64,000 bases of DNA from Tritrichomonas musculus (GCA_039105265.1 JAPFFF010000007.1:682001-746000); one strand, 5' to 3'; counted from the first letter of the stretch, positions 11,501 to 21,093 are shown. The notes: a model not told the origin generated them from the letters alone. Numbers and translations: made by a program.

Positions 11501-11811
11501 AAAGCATGCTCATTCTAGCTCAACAAAAAGATGTCACAACTTCAACACAAACATCAATACTTTTTACAGCACTTGCAACAAATGACACACGATTAATGGA
11601 AGCAATGCTGAATAGTTTTACTGAAGAGAACAGAGCCACTGGAACAGATAAACTTATTCTTCTGAGAGGATTTACAATGAATGTGACTCCTAATTTAGAG
11701 GCAATCCTTACTGTTCCTCTCGAACCATTAACAGTAATTGAAAAAAATGCACTTGCATTCATGGAACCTTTTGCAATTGGAATTCATAGACTCAATAATA
11801 CGGAATTGTAA
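8545..11811 (+). CDS. Large protein with possible ChAPs-like (exomer) core and Ser-rich insert
   Basis: 1088 residues. Residues about 190-435 form an ordered core beginning GCYYSYNIFTHKDVIVTVD. It continues with paired helices such as VSLAKFSIKNNQFEEALEFLN, which look TPR-like. The order (a YN-x-F strand segment, then TPR-like helices) recalls Chs5-Arf1-binding proteins, the cargo adaptors of exomer, but this is a by-eye resemblance. Residues about 460-960 are low complexity: four copies of an SSRLSS...SRKNS unit (RKNS suits a basophilic kinase), then Asp/Asn-rich sequence. A second ordered region, about 960-1088, ends in AFMEPFAIGIHRLNNTEL. The N-terminal 110 residues are Lys/Asn-rich. If not ChAPs-like, it is an unknown TPR-like protein. 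Confidence 0.5.
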   Translation: MSLIGIHESSQGSLIISIRAKEYIKNNEESSIDIGLGPDDIVTLQKKLEKKNDKGNKIKGQDQNKNGRSLSNEKPTKPYFDFNIIKKIPTGNKKEEKEEEDDQNINERLLLLNNNNKLYSHSPGGFNLNSQAAFPAYFSELLRRSTRTQKKTFWHALFRPRTNSCNNHLFRSSNGLTNTYNTSYDDSFVSKGCYYSYNIFTHKDVIVTVDNPGGCKTMMVNEKGEFENNLTNDDWRQVCLSSKLRFYRCSQPLLASFMFSKPVMTVCYYVYEVPYMNSDDFEYCMENYAHDPFSSNDDFEMSIAMSLIVNCDLKYALKFIEKYDSKFPRVLLHIIKHVAPSSRFCKMLIPVLSNHMMTFSDDIEVAVIFFDIALINMRIDICMSLLVPLLKGSIWANPQCGVSLAKFSIKNNQFEEALEFLNIACVVNAKKQKKFGFSNLSEVNEFIQRLPRSRSLSSSNKQLQNIPSFFRSTSMTLSVRKNVNTEKSHLHTVNNNHINSSNEYEYEIDNDNYNDDGSNLGLVFENNNDYYYKSLSSSQSSRFSSPHNSRKNSTLEDKNSNNLFEDDYESFSSSKPSSRLNSPRSQRKNSYTEGKNKSNMTVNDENEIFPTSKLNSAHLSRKNSYVEDNFGRFCYNNDFDNESFSSSRPSSRLSSGHSSRKNSSIEDTNINNQKPNFINSNNNGFSSFYFGCAQEMTSPRNSLEYGPSLSSCILLDNVLTSIKSQILFTLSEFIDKLGEAEFDEKRNEFINERPIADEEEMLFDDESEIFTSYFCSPENDFIEEEEEFISTQDNEKFNETYNNSDAADTDNYDYANSNINDENNFNYVENTKYSPIINKEVRFDNNDSDDTTNKTDKDNDDDIPNIQLSQLRDKEGDANTNSICIPKFRHSAIVKENSNNTSNVKIQTNKANSHINFKINNGNNSNQNSRSIKTKIDLLSPNALFDPGIEAPFETISSLPIEIVHSMPASNFFLDCLSEIKKSYAESMLILAQQKDVTTSTQTSILFTALATNDTRLMEAMLNSFTEENRATGTDKLILLRGFTMNVTPNLEAILTVPLEPLTVIEKNALAFMEPFAIGIHRLNNTEL

Positions 11812-12021
11812 AAAAAATAGAAATTGAACAAACATAGGTTCATTTAACCTTAGTTTATATCATATATATTAATTTTGTTTGTATTTAAATTAAAAATTTT
11901 TTATTTTTGATTTACACGTTATAAATTGTAATTTTTTTTTTGTTTACTATTATTAAAAAATCTAATAAGGATAATTATTTCGGTTTTTGAGGGAAAAAAT
12001 ATAAAAAAGAAATGATAATAA

Positions 12022-12270
12022 TTATTTTTTGGATTCGGGAGGTTTCTTTGATTCAGATTCAGTCTGTTCTTGAAGATGCTTCTTCATGTTCTTCTTATTT
12101 GCTTTGACTCTCTTTGTGAAATATGGCAAAAGGAGATCAACTTCTGTATCATGTTCATCTGGGGTAACATCGACAAGTAAGGAAGGTAAAGGTTTAACAG
12201 CTCTTGGCTCTTCGGTTTTACTAGCTCTTGAATTAGTACCTTGTTGTTCTGAGTTTCCTGAGCTTGACAT
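12022..12270 (-). CDS. Small charged hypothetical protein (82 aa)
   Basis: ATG at 12270, TAA at the other end. The N-terminus is Ser/Gln-rich, then comes a compact stretch LPSLLVDVTPDEHDTEVDLL, a basic segment KRVKANKKNMKKH and a Lys/Ser/Glu tail. Codon pattern and a clean start suggest a real gene. No family recognised; possibly a small nucleic-acid-associated or chaperone-like protein, but nothing in the sequence decides this. Confidence 0.55.
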   Translation of the reverse strand: MSSSGNSEQQGTNSRASKTEEPRAVKPLPSLLVDVTPDEHDTEVDLLLPYFTKRVKANKKNMKKHLQEQTESESKKPPESKK

Positions 12271-12832
12271 AAAACTTGATTTTAAATTTTTACTTTATGA
12301 ATTTGTATAAGTTTTTTGAAAAATAACGATTGAATAAAATAAACTTATCAAATCATCCTTTTCTAGATATCCTCTTTCTTTTGTTTAAAATTATTATTGC
12401 ATTTTACAGTTTTGCTGATATGATTTGCTTAATTCACTCTTACTGATACGCCAACTTTCAATGAATTAAAAATTTCTTAATATATAATTTTAACTTCCAT
12501 AAAACATTTTTTAATTTTTAATCTTTTACACTTAACTTCATTATGCTGATATATCAAAACAGAAAGTTTTCCTCCTTTTTTATTAAAGTCGTATCGAAAA
12601 GCGTATCAATTAATTAACATTATTATAACTTCAACATTTTTTTAATCTATCTACTAATGCATTTGAATAATTCGATTGATCCAAATAATTCATATGGAGT
12701 AACTTTTATAAATAAATTCATTGCTTTGTAAAGATTAATTTGATTCTATTTTTTATCTGTATCTTCTCAATTTTCATATCACACAATTTTTATTGAATAT
12801 TCAAATATATTCGCTTAAAATAAAGATTACAA
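12271..12832. other. AT-rich divergent spacer
   Basis: Separates the small minus-strand gene from the Nap1 gene. It contains only AT-rich runs, with no repeat pair or RNA gene seen. Both promoters are expected here. Confidence 0.35.
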
Positions 12833-15800
12833 ATGGAAATTAGTGTTAAGGGAACTTTTGAAAATAGCGAAATTCTTCTAAAACATTCTGAACTAATTAT
12901 AGCTAACCTTGAAAAGATCGAGCATGAATTCCGTGACGATGGAAAAATATTATCTAAAGTTAAAGGCAACAACCATTCTCAATTCAAAAAATTTGTTAAC
13001 GAATATGAACAAGCTATTCAACGTAACGAAAAACTACCAACTGCTTCTGGTTCTATTTCATCATCAATAGAATCAGTGGCAAACGATCTTATTTCAACCA
13101 AATCTATTTTTGTTATCGATTATGCCTGCTTTTGGCTCAAGTCTGCTCAACGTCAACTTCAATTAATTGATGAAAATTCTCATGGTTATGATATCAGATG
13201 GAATTTACCTTTTACTTTACGTACAATAAAAATATTTGTTGCATTTTGTAAAATAAGCTTATTGCTATATTACATCAAAAATTCTTCCGTTCTTATCAGT
13301 GCATTTTGTGCTTCAAATTTTGGTAAAGGCCAGAAATTATTGAATCCCATCAATGATTTAGCTACAATAGTTAAGTCATGCAATGAAAATCCATTTTCTT
13401 ATATTGCAAGCCAAAACGAAAATCTCAAAACCAAATTTTCAGCTACCATTCTTGAAATTCTACCATTTTTCTCTCCTTTGTTTTCAGATTGGCCAGTTGT
13501 CAATTGGTCTCTTTTATCTTTTTATGAAAGTTCGCCTGATGATATGTCTGGCAATTCATTACCAATTAATGAATTAATTCTTCTTGCAAATATATCTCTC
13601 TTTTATGAATTCATGACATTTTTCTTAATGGTATACCCAGAATCAATAGACCAAAATACGCAACTCACTCCTCTTGCATCTGCAGTAATGTCCGAAACTG
13701 CCTTCTTTTACATATCTAGAAACTATTTTATAAAAAGCAGTGAGCTTATTAATCTTTCATTATCAATCCCAGCAAATAAAAGCAATAAAGCATTACCGAT
13801 GATAAGGGATAACTTTGAAAAATCAATCGAGACGAAAAATAAATCAGCACATCTCCAAAGAATGCAACAACTTTATTATTTAGCTGAGGACATTGAAAGC
13901 TTTTCCGAAATAGATTTCAATCAATTTCTTCAATGCACTCCCCAAGTTATTGCTATTTGCGCATTTTCATATTATGAGATAGAAATGTTCTTCCGCATGA
14001 AAGATCAAAAATTATGGGACCAGATTCATGTCACTACTGTTATGAAACTTTTTGGCTTACTTGACAAGATTACCGAACTTTTTGTTCGTGAAAAATACAC
14101 TATCGAGCGATTTTATATTTACAATTTGTCAACATCTGACGCAGATTATCTTCAAGGCTTGATTGATCAAATTGGCCCTCAACAAGGAGGTAATTTTGTT
14201 AAAGCTGCTGCATATATTAAGACTGCTATTCAAAGTGTTGACTTAAAAGAATTCGAACAAGGTATCCATTATGACTTCTATCCTCTTTTATTAACTGAAG
14301 GACGTCTTCTTCATGACTTCAACAAATTACCGAGCAACCTAACTTTGAATCCACTCTTTGAGCATTTAACTTCAATAGGCGATCATTGTTGTATAGCAAT
14401 GGATTCAATGCGCTACTTTTTAGAATTTTGTCCAATTCACACATTATGGCGCCATCATGCAATCTTTTCACTTTTCCTAAAATCTGAATTTTTACCAATG
14501 AATACAAGCATTGCATTTTTGCATGTCTTTTCCTACTTTAATTATGATGATGTTATTCTCCCAAGCATGAATATGATCGAACCTCTGAAAACTCAATTAC
14601 AAAGCGTTAAAGCCATCCTCTCACAGCAGATTCGTGCGCTCATGGGTAAAATTATATCTAAAAAGAAAGAAACAGAAGGAACAAAAGAACAAAAGGAATT
14701 TGAAACTAATCCCAATTTTCATATGTTAAATACCGAACATGTTAACATGAAAACAGAATATATTAATGCATTAACACAGGCTAATCAATTTGTTGTGTCA
14801 ATTCCCGAATCAATTTTCTTTTATGGAAATACAATTGATATTGCCTCATTTTTCATCAACAGTATTCAAAACGATTTCATTCGAGTTCTTCTTTTCAGAT
14901 TACACGATAATACTCATGCCATTGTTGATGCCGCTGAATTTTTATGGTCATTGATGGGCAAGATTGGAATTGATTTTCGACAAGCATTATTTAATGGAAT
15001 TACAAAAGAAACAATGTTTGCATCTCCTGATATTAAACAACAAGCGAAATGCTTCATTGATCCTTCATTATCAAAATGTCCTCAAGGCATGATTGATGAG
15101 CAACGTATTGTTCACAAATTTGCTCTTGAATTAATTGAATTTATTACACAAGGTCATAAGAAAACGAAATATGTCCAATTCACACAGCAATTCTTCGCTT
15201 TAACAAAACAAGAAATGAAACTGAGAGAAGATTTAGTTAATAAACCTAAAGGTGTTGAAATATCCAGCCCCGGAGGTAGTCATTCTAATGTTCCTGGGTC
15301 ACCAGGATCAGTATCAAGTTCACAAAAAGAATCAACAGGAACAATGGGAATGGGTTTTGGCTTTGGAAATGAACTAGATGGTTCTTTATGTTTTTCAACT
15401 CATCACTTTGCTGATCTTTTCAGAACACTTGGTCTTCATTGTGCACTTTATCTTGATTGCACTCTTTTCATGTCCACTCTTAATAGCTTATTTAATGTTG
15501 TTGAAGAAGGATACAGTAACTTTTCAAAATTGTTAGGAAATAATCAAACTTTAACAGATAATATTATCAATTCGCCTGAAATAGCAAAGGCTACTGAGTC
15601 TTTGCTTAGCGTTGCTGTAGGTTTAACTGTCCAAAATATGATCAGGAGGGGAGCATCAATAATTGTTGATGAAACAATTCCTGGTTTAGCTCGAACAATT
15701 TCATCCCACCTCGAATCACAACCTAATATGGCTGATGATTTGATGACAATCAAGGAAATTACATCTAGTGATAATTCATTTTATTTCATTAAACAATTTT

Positions 15801-16204
15801 TAAATGGAGCTAGCAAATGCTCAGCAGATTTGAAGAATTATTTCATGTACATCGCTGCAATGATCTTGAATATAAATTGGAATGGTGTTCAATTTTATCC
15901 TGATGATGATGCGCTTTGGCAAAATTATCACCTTATACCTTATGCCTTCGAACTCCTTATCGATGTAGCACCATTATTATTCGAAAAGGCAGCACCAGAA
16001 AACATTCGTGCTGGCATTGACACTTTCTTCTTGACCCTTTCAAGCTTCCAACCTAAAATGAATAAGGGTCAGAAATTTAATCCATTTTATATTTTAGTTG
16101 ATAAATTTATGAAATTTGTACCTGGTCTTGATTATGCTGAAATGGAAAATTATTTCCCTTACTCATTGTTATCATCTGGATATCCAAGCACAACATCTAT
16201 CTAA
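12833..16204 (+). CDS. Nap1/Hem family subunit of the WAVE (SCAR) regulatory complex
   Basis: The Nap1 (NCKAP1/Hem) subunit holds the WAVE complex together with Sra1/CYFIP and links Rac signalling to Arp2/3 actin assembly. The product has 1123 residues, almost exactly the family length (about 1120-1130), and is all-helical. The ending NYFPYSLLSSGYPSTTSI aligns with the family ending (FPYVLLRNAYHAVY). The preceding regions SLLSVAVGLTVQNMIRRGA and YFMYIAAMILNINWNGVQF fit the conserved C-terminal third, as does HALWRHH-like text around residue 540 (HTLWRHHAIF). A Gly/Ser-rich linker near residues 805-845 is lineage-specific. Convergent with the CHID1-like gene 125 bp downstream. Its TAA stop lies in TAAA, a trichomonad-type polyadenylation signal. 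Confidence 0.83.
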   Translation: MEISVKGTFENSEILLKHSELIIANLEKIEHEFRDDGKILSKVKGNNHSQFKKFVNEYEQAIQRNEKLPTASGSISSSIESVANDLISTKSIFVIDYACFWLKSAQRQLQLIDENSHGYDIRWNLPFTLRTIKIFVAFCKISLLLYYIKNSSVLISAFCASNFGKGQKLLNPINDLATIVKSCNENPFSYIASQNENLKTKFSATILEILPFFSPLFSDWPVVNWSLLSFYESSPDDMSGNSLPINELILLANISLFYEFMTFFLMVYPESIDQNTQLTPLASAVMSETAFFYISRNYFIKSSELINLSLSIPANKSNKALPMIRDNFEKSIETKNKSAHLQRMQQLYYLAEDIESFSEIDFNQFLQCTPQVIAICAFSYYEIEMFFRMKDQKLWDQIHVTTVMKLFGLLDKITELFVREKYTIERFYIYNLSTSDADYLQGLIDQIGPQQGGNFVKAAAYIKTAIQSVDLKEFEQGIHYDFYPLLLTEGRLLHDFNKLPSNLTLNPLFEHLTSIGDHCCIAMDSMRYFLEFCPIHTLWRHHAIFSLFLKSEFLPMNTSIAFLHVFSYFNYDDVILPSMNMIEPLKTQLQSVKAILSQQIRALMGKIISKKKETEGTKEQKEFETNPNFHMLNTEHVNMKTEYINALTQANQFVVSIPESIFFYGNTIDIASFFINSIQNDFIRVLLFRLHDNTHAIVDAAEFLWSLMGKIGIDFRQALFNGITKETMFASPDIKQQAKCFIDPSLSKCPQGMIDEQRIVHKFALELIEFITQGHKKTKYVQFTQQFFALTKQEMKLREDLVNKPKGVEISSPGGSHSNVPGSPGSVSSSQKESTGTMGMGFGFGNELDGSLCFSTHHFADLFRTLGLHCALYLDCTLFMSTLNSLFNVVEEGYSNFSKLLGNNQTLTDNIINSPEIAKATESLLSVAVGLTVQNMIRRGASIIVDETIPGLARTISSHLESQPNMADDLMTIKEITSSDNSFYFIKQFLNGASKCSADLKNYFMYIAAMILNINWNGVQFYPDDDALWQNYHLIPYAFELLIDVAPLLFEKAAPENIRAGIDTFFLTLSSFQPKMNKGQKFNPFYILVDKFMKFVPGLDYAEMENYFPYSLLSSGYPSTTSI

Positions 16205-16329
16205 AGCCATTTTATTTTCATTTTTTATTTTTAATTGCTTTTTAATACAAAATTTCATTTAAGGAGCTATATTAATAAATATTGTACAGAAAAAAAAATT
16301 GGAATTTATATAAAAAAAGTATTTACATA

Positions 16330-17427
16330 TTACAAAAGATCAAAGAAATATGGCATTCCTTGAGCAAGCTCCCAGAATCCAAATCCTGCAAATCCTTCTG
16401 CTGCTGCTTTTTCAAATCGATTATTCAACATATATAAAGTTGGGTAGTATAAATTATGAGTATTCTTTTCTTTTGTGAAGAACATAATATGCTCATTGAT
16501 GTTTTCAATCCATTGCACATTTGTTTTATATTTTTGTATTTTTTCAATAATATCATTACCAAAAACATAATCTCGGCTATTTAGAAAGTAGTCAAACCCG
16601 AACATCGGAAGTCCTAGTAATGTTTTTGAAATCGATTTTCCTCCTATAGAAGTTATTAACCATTCTTCTAAATCTTTAAATGCAGGTAATGGAGCCATGG
16701 AAGGCTGATTTGGCAATTCATATATTGAAATAAAAGCAAAATCAATACTAGAAAATACTTTCTGAATTAATTTGTTTCTATTATCGTCATAATTGAATTT
16801 TTCATTTGAGGGAATATCCATCAATATAAGTGATTGCTTTGATCGGAAAGCTTTTCTCAAATTTTTGGCCAATGATTGGAGGAGTTTAAGGGTGCCCTCA
16901 TTGAAAAAGTAGTTTGGACACTCAATAAATATACCATGAAACTTGTACTGTTGCGCAAGTTTTACAAGCTGGAGTCTGGCATCTTCTGAAATTTGCTTGA
17001 AATTATTATAGAAAACTTGTGGATGAATCTCAAATATAAGACGTGGAACAATTGAAACGTGAGGTTGGTGCTTTTGCATCTCTGCAAGCCAGGTTTCATT
17101 AATTGCATCTTGTCCAGCAATTATAAATTTACCATTTTCTTCTTTAAGCTGAAACCACACAGGAACAATTATTGAAAATTTAGATCCAAATTCAACTGAA
17201 AGCCTGTAACCATCATTATTCCATGGTGTAATAAATGCAAGAACTTCTTGATGTCTATCGCCATTCAAAATACGGGAAGTTTTGGATTTTGATACTAGGT
17301 TATAATTTTCTAGAATTGATTTGACAGTAAGATTTTTGGTAACGAGATTTCGCAAAAAAACATTGTCATCTACATATGTAATGTTTGGATAAATCAAGCA
17401 AAGTGAAAATAAAATGATTTGAAACAT
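16330..17427 (-). CDS. CHID1-like GH18 domain protein, secreted
   Basis: 365 residues with an N-terminal hydrophobic signal peptide (FQIILFSLCLIYPNI). The body follows chitinase-domain-containing protein 1 (CHID1/SI-CLP; about 390 residues): VLAFITPWNNDGYRLSVEFG, SIIVPVWFQL, a FHGIFIECPNYF strand, LLGLPMFGFDY, and a C-terminal FAGFGFWELAQGMPYFFDLL. The GH18 catalytic D-x-x-D-x-D-x-E is absent: the equivalent strand reads GIFIECPN. Known CHID1 proteins also lack it and bind saccharides rather than cleave chitin. It is expected in the secretory or lysosomal lumen. Convergent with Nap1 and divergent from the exchanger gene. Confidence 0.85.
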   Translation of the reverse strand: MFQIILFSLCLIYPNITYVDDNVFLRNLVTKNLTVKSILENYNLVSKSKTSRILNGDRHQEVLAFITPWNNDGYRLSVEFGSKFSIIVPVWFQLKEENGKFIIAGQDAINETWLAEMQKHQPHVSIVPRLIFEIHPQVFYNNFKQISEDARLQLVKLAQQYKFHGIFIECPNYFFNEGTLKLLQSLAKNLRKAFRSKQSLILMDIPSNEKFNYDDNRNKLIQKVFSSIDFAFISIYELPNQPSMAPLPAFKDLEEWLITSIGGKSISKTLLGLPMFGFDYFLNSRDYVFGNDIIEKIQKYKTNVQWIENINEHIMFFTKEKNTHNLYYPTLYMLNNRFEKAAAEGFAGFGFWELAQGMPYFFDLL

Positions 17428-17842
17428 TTTTAATTTATTAATTGACCTTCAATTTTAATATCATTCAATTTTAATAAAAATTTGCTTTACTTCACATTTC
17501 CCAAATTATAATGAAAATATATCAAAATTTATTCCAGATCTAAACGTAAAAATTTTGTTAACTCAAGCTCTATAAAATATTTTCAATTTATTTTTGAATT
17601 TGAAAAGCTCAGAAATGTACATCATCTTAAAAAATAAATCTCTCATTTAGGTTGCAATAGTCAATTAAATAATATGTTTAATTAATTTATTTAATTAAAC
17701 TTAAACTTAAATTTAATAAGAATAAATATAAATATTTTACTTGACACAAAGATATTAATGTTTCCGATCAGAAAAGAATTCAATATTTATTCAACTTGCC
17801 CCTCAATTTTTGACTGACAAGTAAAAATCGCAATCATTCATT
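17428..17842. other. Divergent promoter region (CHID1-like / cation exchanger)
   Basis: AT-rich, with AATTAATTTAATTAAA-type runs near 17660-17720. TCATTCATTATG runs into the exchanger start and resembles a trichomonad initiator element. No other feature seen. Confidence 0.4.
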
Positions 17843-19804
17843 ATGCATAATGAATTAAAATCTGAGTTTAGTTATACAAATCCAATTGAACCATCTGAAA
17901 TCAAAAACAGTAATGATTTGCCTGATGTACATATAGATATAGATCATGAACCTCATATTATGGGATTTACACCAAGAGCGCCAAGACAAGAAATTTCACT
18001 TCCAACAATTGAAGCAATGGAAAGTTTTAAATCACATAAAAATATATGCATTTCAAATATCATATGGTCAATACTTATAGGTTGGTGGGTTTCACTTATT
18101 TATTGCATAACAGGAATCATTTTTTTTATAACAATTTATGGCTATCAACATGGAATATACTGTTTTAAAATGGCATCTTATATTATTTATCCATTTGGTA
18201 AATATGCGACGATAGATCCAACACCAAGGGGTCCTGAAAATGCTTTCACCCAAATACTTTGGATATCATTATTTCCAATTTATGGTTTAGGCTCTTTACT
18301 CGGTTCAGCAATTAGTTGGGAACTTACATATTACATTCCAATGTGCAAATTTCTTTTGAGGATCATTAAACTCTCTTTTACCAGACCAACAGCTATAGAT
18401 ATCGTCAAATTAGTCAATAAGAATCCCCAGCCAAACCGCTTCCCAACGTTATTAGTACATTCGTCAGGATCATGGATGTATTTCAAATTTACTTTTTATT
18501 CATTTGAAGTTCCATATTTAAACATGATTCCATTTATTATTTTGGCATTAATTTGCGGCTTCATTGGTGAAACAGATAATTTTATTAGCAATCCGATGTT
18601 TGGTTCAGTTGTTGCAATGATTGGAGCGATTCCATGCGCGTACTTGATTGGAATATGCGTTGATGATTTATCACATCAAATGGGGTTGATTGTTGGCTCA
18701 ATTTTAAATTCATCTTTTCTTGCAATTGTAGAGCTGATTCTTTATTATTTTTCATTGCGAAAGTCTGACCTTTCTGATGTTGTTCGCGCTGCAATAACTG
18801 GGGCCTTTTTGATGAACCTTCTCATCATCCCAGGAGTTGGAATGTTTGCTGCTGGCTTGAAGTGGAACGAAGTTATTTTGAACAAAAAATCACAAAGTAT
18901 TAGTGGAACAATTTTAATGCTGGGAGTTTCGGCAGTTTTATTTCCATCTATTTTTTATCACATTCATTCAAGTACAGTTATTGAATGTTCAAGATGTTTT
19001 TATGTTGGAGAAATGAATCAAACAAAACCAAATTTGAATGTTGTAAAATCCACTTTTTCAAAGCTCACTTCCCTTTTTACTTCATCTACTTCACTTTCAT
19101 TTTCAACATCAAATGATTCTATTCTTAAAAATATAAATTGCTCATTGTGCCAAAGCAAAGAATTGGTCAATATAGAGGAAGATCCCGTATATAAGAAATA
19201 TACAGAACCTTTGATGTGGTGTATGACAGCTGTAATGCCACTAATTTATATTTTGGGCGTTTTCTTCTCATTAAAGACACATCCTCAAATATTCGTTTAT
19301 GAGAACAAAGAAGAAGGACAGCCAGCTGGAATGAACAAATGGGTTGCAATCGTATTATTGCTTATTTCAACAGTTGCCTTTTCATTAATGGCGCATGTCA
19401 TGACAGACAAAATTCCAGAAGCTATTGAGGAACTTCACTTATCACCAAGATTCGTTGGACTTGTATTTTATACTCTAATCCCAAATGCTGCAGAATATAT
19501 GAACGCTATTAAGTTTGCTTTGAATGGAAATATCGGCTTGTCTATGGAAATTGGTAATCAAGGGGCACTTTTGACAGCAATGATCGAATTACCTGTTCTA
19601 GTTGTAATCTCTCATATATTAAATAAGGCCTTTCATTCAGTATTATTTACCCTTGTTTTCCCCATAATCGACGTTTGCGCTGTATTAACATCTACCTTTC
19701 TGAGAAATTCAATATTAATCGAAAAATCGGTGAATTATTTAACAGGCCTTTCATTCCTAATCATTTTCTTATTAATTTCAATTGTATATTTCTTCGAAAT
19801 TTAA
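17843..19804 (+). CDS. Vnx1/CAX-like cation-proton exchanger with YccF domain
   Basis: A 653-residue multispanning protein of the calcium/cation exchanger superfamily. A cytosolic N-terminus of about 70 residues precedes a YccF-like (inner membrane component) domain at about 75-195: GWWVSLIYCITGIIFFITIYGYQ, then YIIYPFGK. The fused YccF domain is also known in yeast Vnx1, a vacuolar Na+/K+-proton exchanger. Exchanger alpha-repeat 1 is DDLSHQMGLIVGSILNSSF...VEL, keeping the acidic residue of the NATFGNAVE signature but diverged around it. Repeat 2, near residue 550, is better preserved: IPNAAEYMNAIKFAL...GNQGALLTAMIELPVLV. A central cytosolic loop carries two C-x2-C pairs (ECSRC, NCSLC), possibly metal-binding. 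Location is likely vacuolar or lysosomal; ion selectivity is not decidable here. Confidence 0.85.
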   Translation: MHNELKSEFSYTNPIEPSEIKNSNDLPDVHIDIDHEPHIMGFTPRAPRQEISLPTIEAMESFKSHKNICISNIIWSILIGWWVSLIYCITGIIFFITIYGYQHGIYCFKMASYIIYPFGKYATIDPTPRGPENAFTQILWISLFPIYGLGSLLGSAISWELTYYIPMCKFLLRIIKLSFTRPTAIDIVKLVNKNPQPNRFPTLLVHSSGSWMYFKFTFYSFEVPYLNMIPFIILALICGFIGETDNFISNPMFGSVVAMIGAIPCAYLIGICVDDLSHQMGLIVGSILNSSFLAIVELILYYFSLRKSDLSDVVRAAITGAFLMNLLIIPGVGMFAAGLKWNEVILNKKSQSISGTILMLGVSAVLFPSIFYHIHSSTVIECSRCFYVGEMNQTKPNLNVVKSTFSKLTSLFTSSTSLSFSTSNDSILKNINCSLCQSKELVNIEEDPVYKKYTEPLMWCMTAVMPLIYILGVFFSLKTHPQIFVYENKEEGQPAGMNKWVAIVLLLISTVAFSLMAHVMTDKIPEAIEELHLSPRFVGLVFYTLIPNAAEYMNAIKFALNGNIGLSMEIGNQGALLTAMIELPVLVVISHILNKAFHSVLFTLVFPIIDVCAVLTSTFLRNSILIEKSVNYLTGLSFLIIFLLISIVYFFEI

Positions 19805-20846
19805 TAATTGATTTATTTTATATTTGTTAGTAAAAATTTACTATATCATGAACTGAATTAAATCAGACCATATTAAGGTTGAACAAAAGCAGTATATTTT
19901 ATCATATTATAATATAATAAAATATATGATGATAAAAAATTTATTTACTAAATATAATGGTAAAATTGACGTATGATATAAAAATAAACTAATTTTTCTT
20001 TTTGAATGAAAATTTTACAATTTGATAAGTTTAGAAAAAAAATGATGTTTTGTATAAATATTATAGCAAATATGAGGAAAATCCAATTTAAAATATAAGA
20101 TATATTTTTTAGTTAATTTATTAAATTGAATTTATTTTTTATGAAATATTTGAATCATCAGAAAATTGAGATCAATTCTATGAAATTATTATATGCTTCA
20201 GAATATTGAGCATTTTTTTAAGAAATAATTGTGAGATTGTAAGATATAAACAATTGTAAAATTGTGAGAAAATAAAGATTTCTGAAAAGTAAAAATATGT
20301 AAAGTATTCAAAGAAAAAATCTATCCAAAATAAAGTCCCCAGCGTCGGAATTTTTGATTTTTTAAAATAAATCTTTTTAAAATCAAAAAATATGGCCAAT
20401 TTTTCAAATTTTAACTCAGGTTGAAAAGATTAGCTGAGTGATTATTTATGAAATTATCTCTACTTTTAGCAAGATATACAATAATTTAAATATATTATAT
20501 AATGATATTATTAATTTTATGAATATTTAATAAAAAAAATTAAAATTTATAATGATATATTTCGCAAAATATGTATTTTCGTTGTCACTTTTTGAATACT
20601 ACAAAATTGAATGAATACCTTAATAAGGCCTATTAAATCTTTCATTTTGAATACATATTTATCCGACCAACAATTTCAATACAAAATATCATTTGTTTTG
20701 CTATTTGTTCAAATAAAAAAATATGATTTAGTATGATTTCAATTTATTTTGATGTTGTAATATATCTTGAACTTCTTTGGTGACTATGATACTCCTATAT
20801 CTATCATCAAAAAATCAAAACAAACAAATTAACTTACTGTTTTAGA
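19805..20846. other. AT-rich intergenic region with short hairpins
   Basis: No coherent coding frame. A hairpin made of TTTTTGATTTT and AAAATCAAAAA arms lies at about 20349-20391, next to a locally GC-richer patch (CCCCAGCGTCGG, 20337-20348). The motif ACTTTTTGA occurs at 20587-20595. Nothing else recognised. Confidence 0.35.
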
Positions 20847-21093
20847 TTTTTTTGCAATTTGACGAGTATTATGCTAACAATGGAAGATATGAAGTATTAG
20901 AAATTCCTAAGATAACAAGTGATAATCCAAATTCAATTATTTTTTAAAATGCGATATTGATTACAACAAATACTTAGTTTCTTAATTTGGTGTTTCAGCG
21001 GCTCTTAATAATCAATTTCTTCGTTAAAAAAACAATGACATTTTAATTTTTGAGGTAAATAGTGTTAATATTGAAGCTAGAAAAGAAAAATAG
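20847..21093 (+). pseudogene. Possible gene relic, unrecognised
   Basis: Two neighbouring frames read coding-like text interrupted by stops: FLQFDEYYANNGRYEVLEIP up to a TAA, then with a frameshift KCDIDYNKYLVS-stop-FGVSAALNNQFLR-stop-KNNDILIFEVNSVNIEARK-EK-stop. The mix of residues is better than random AT-rich DNA usually gives, but there is no recognisable family and no start codon. It may be the decayed end of a lost gene. Confidence 0.25.
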
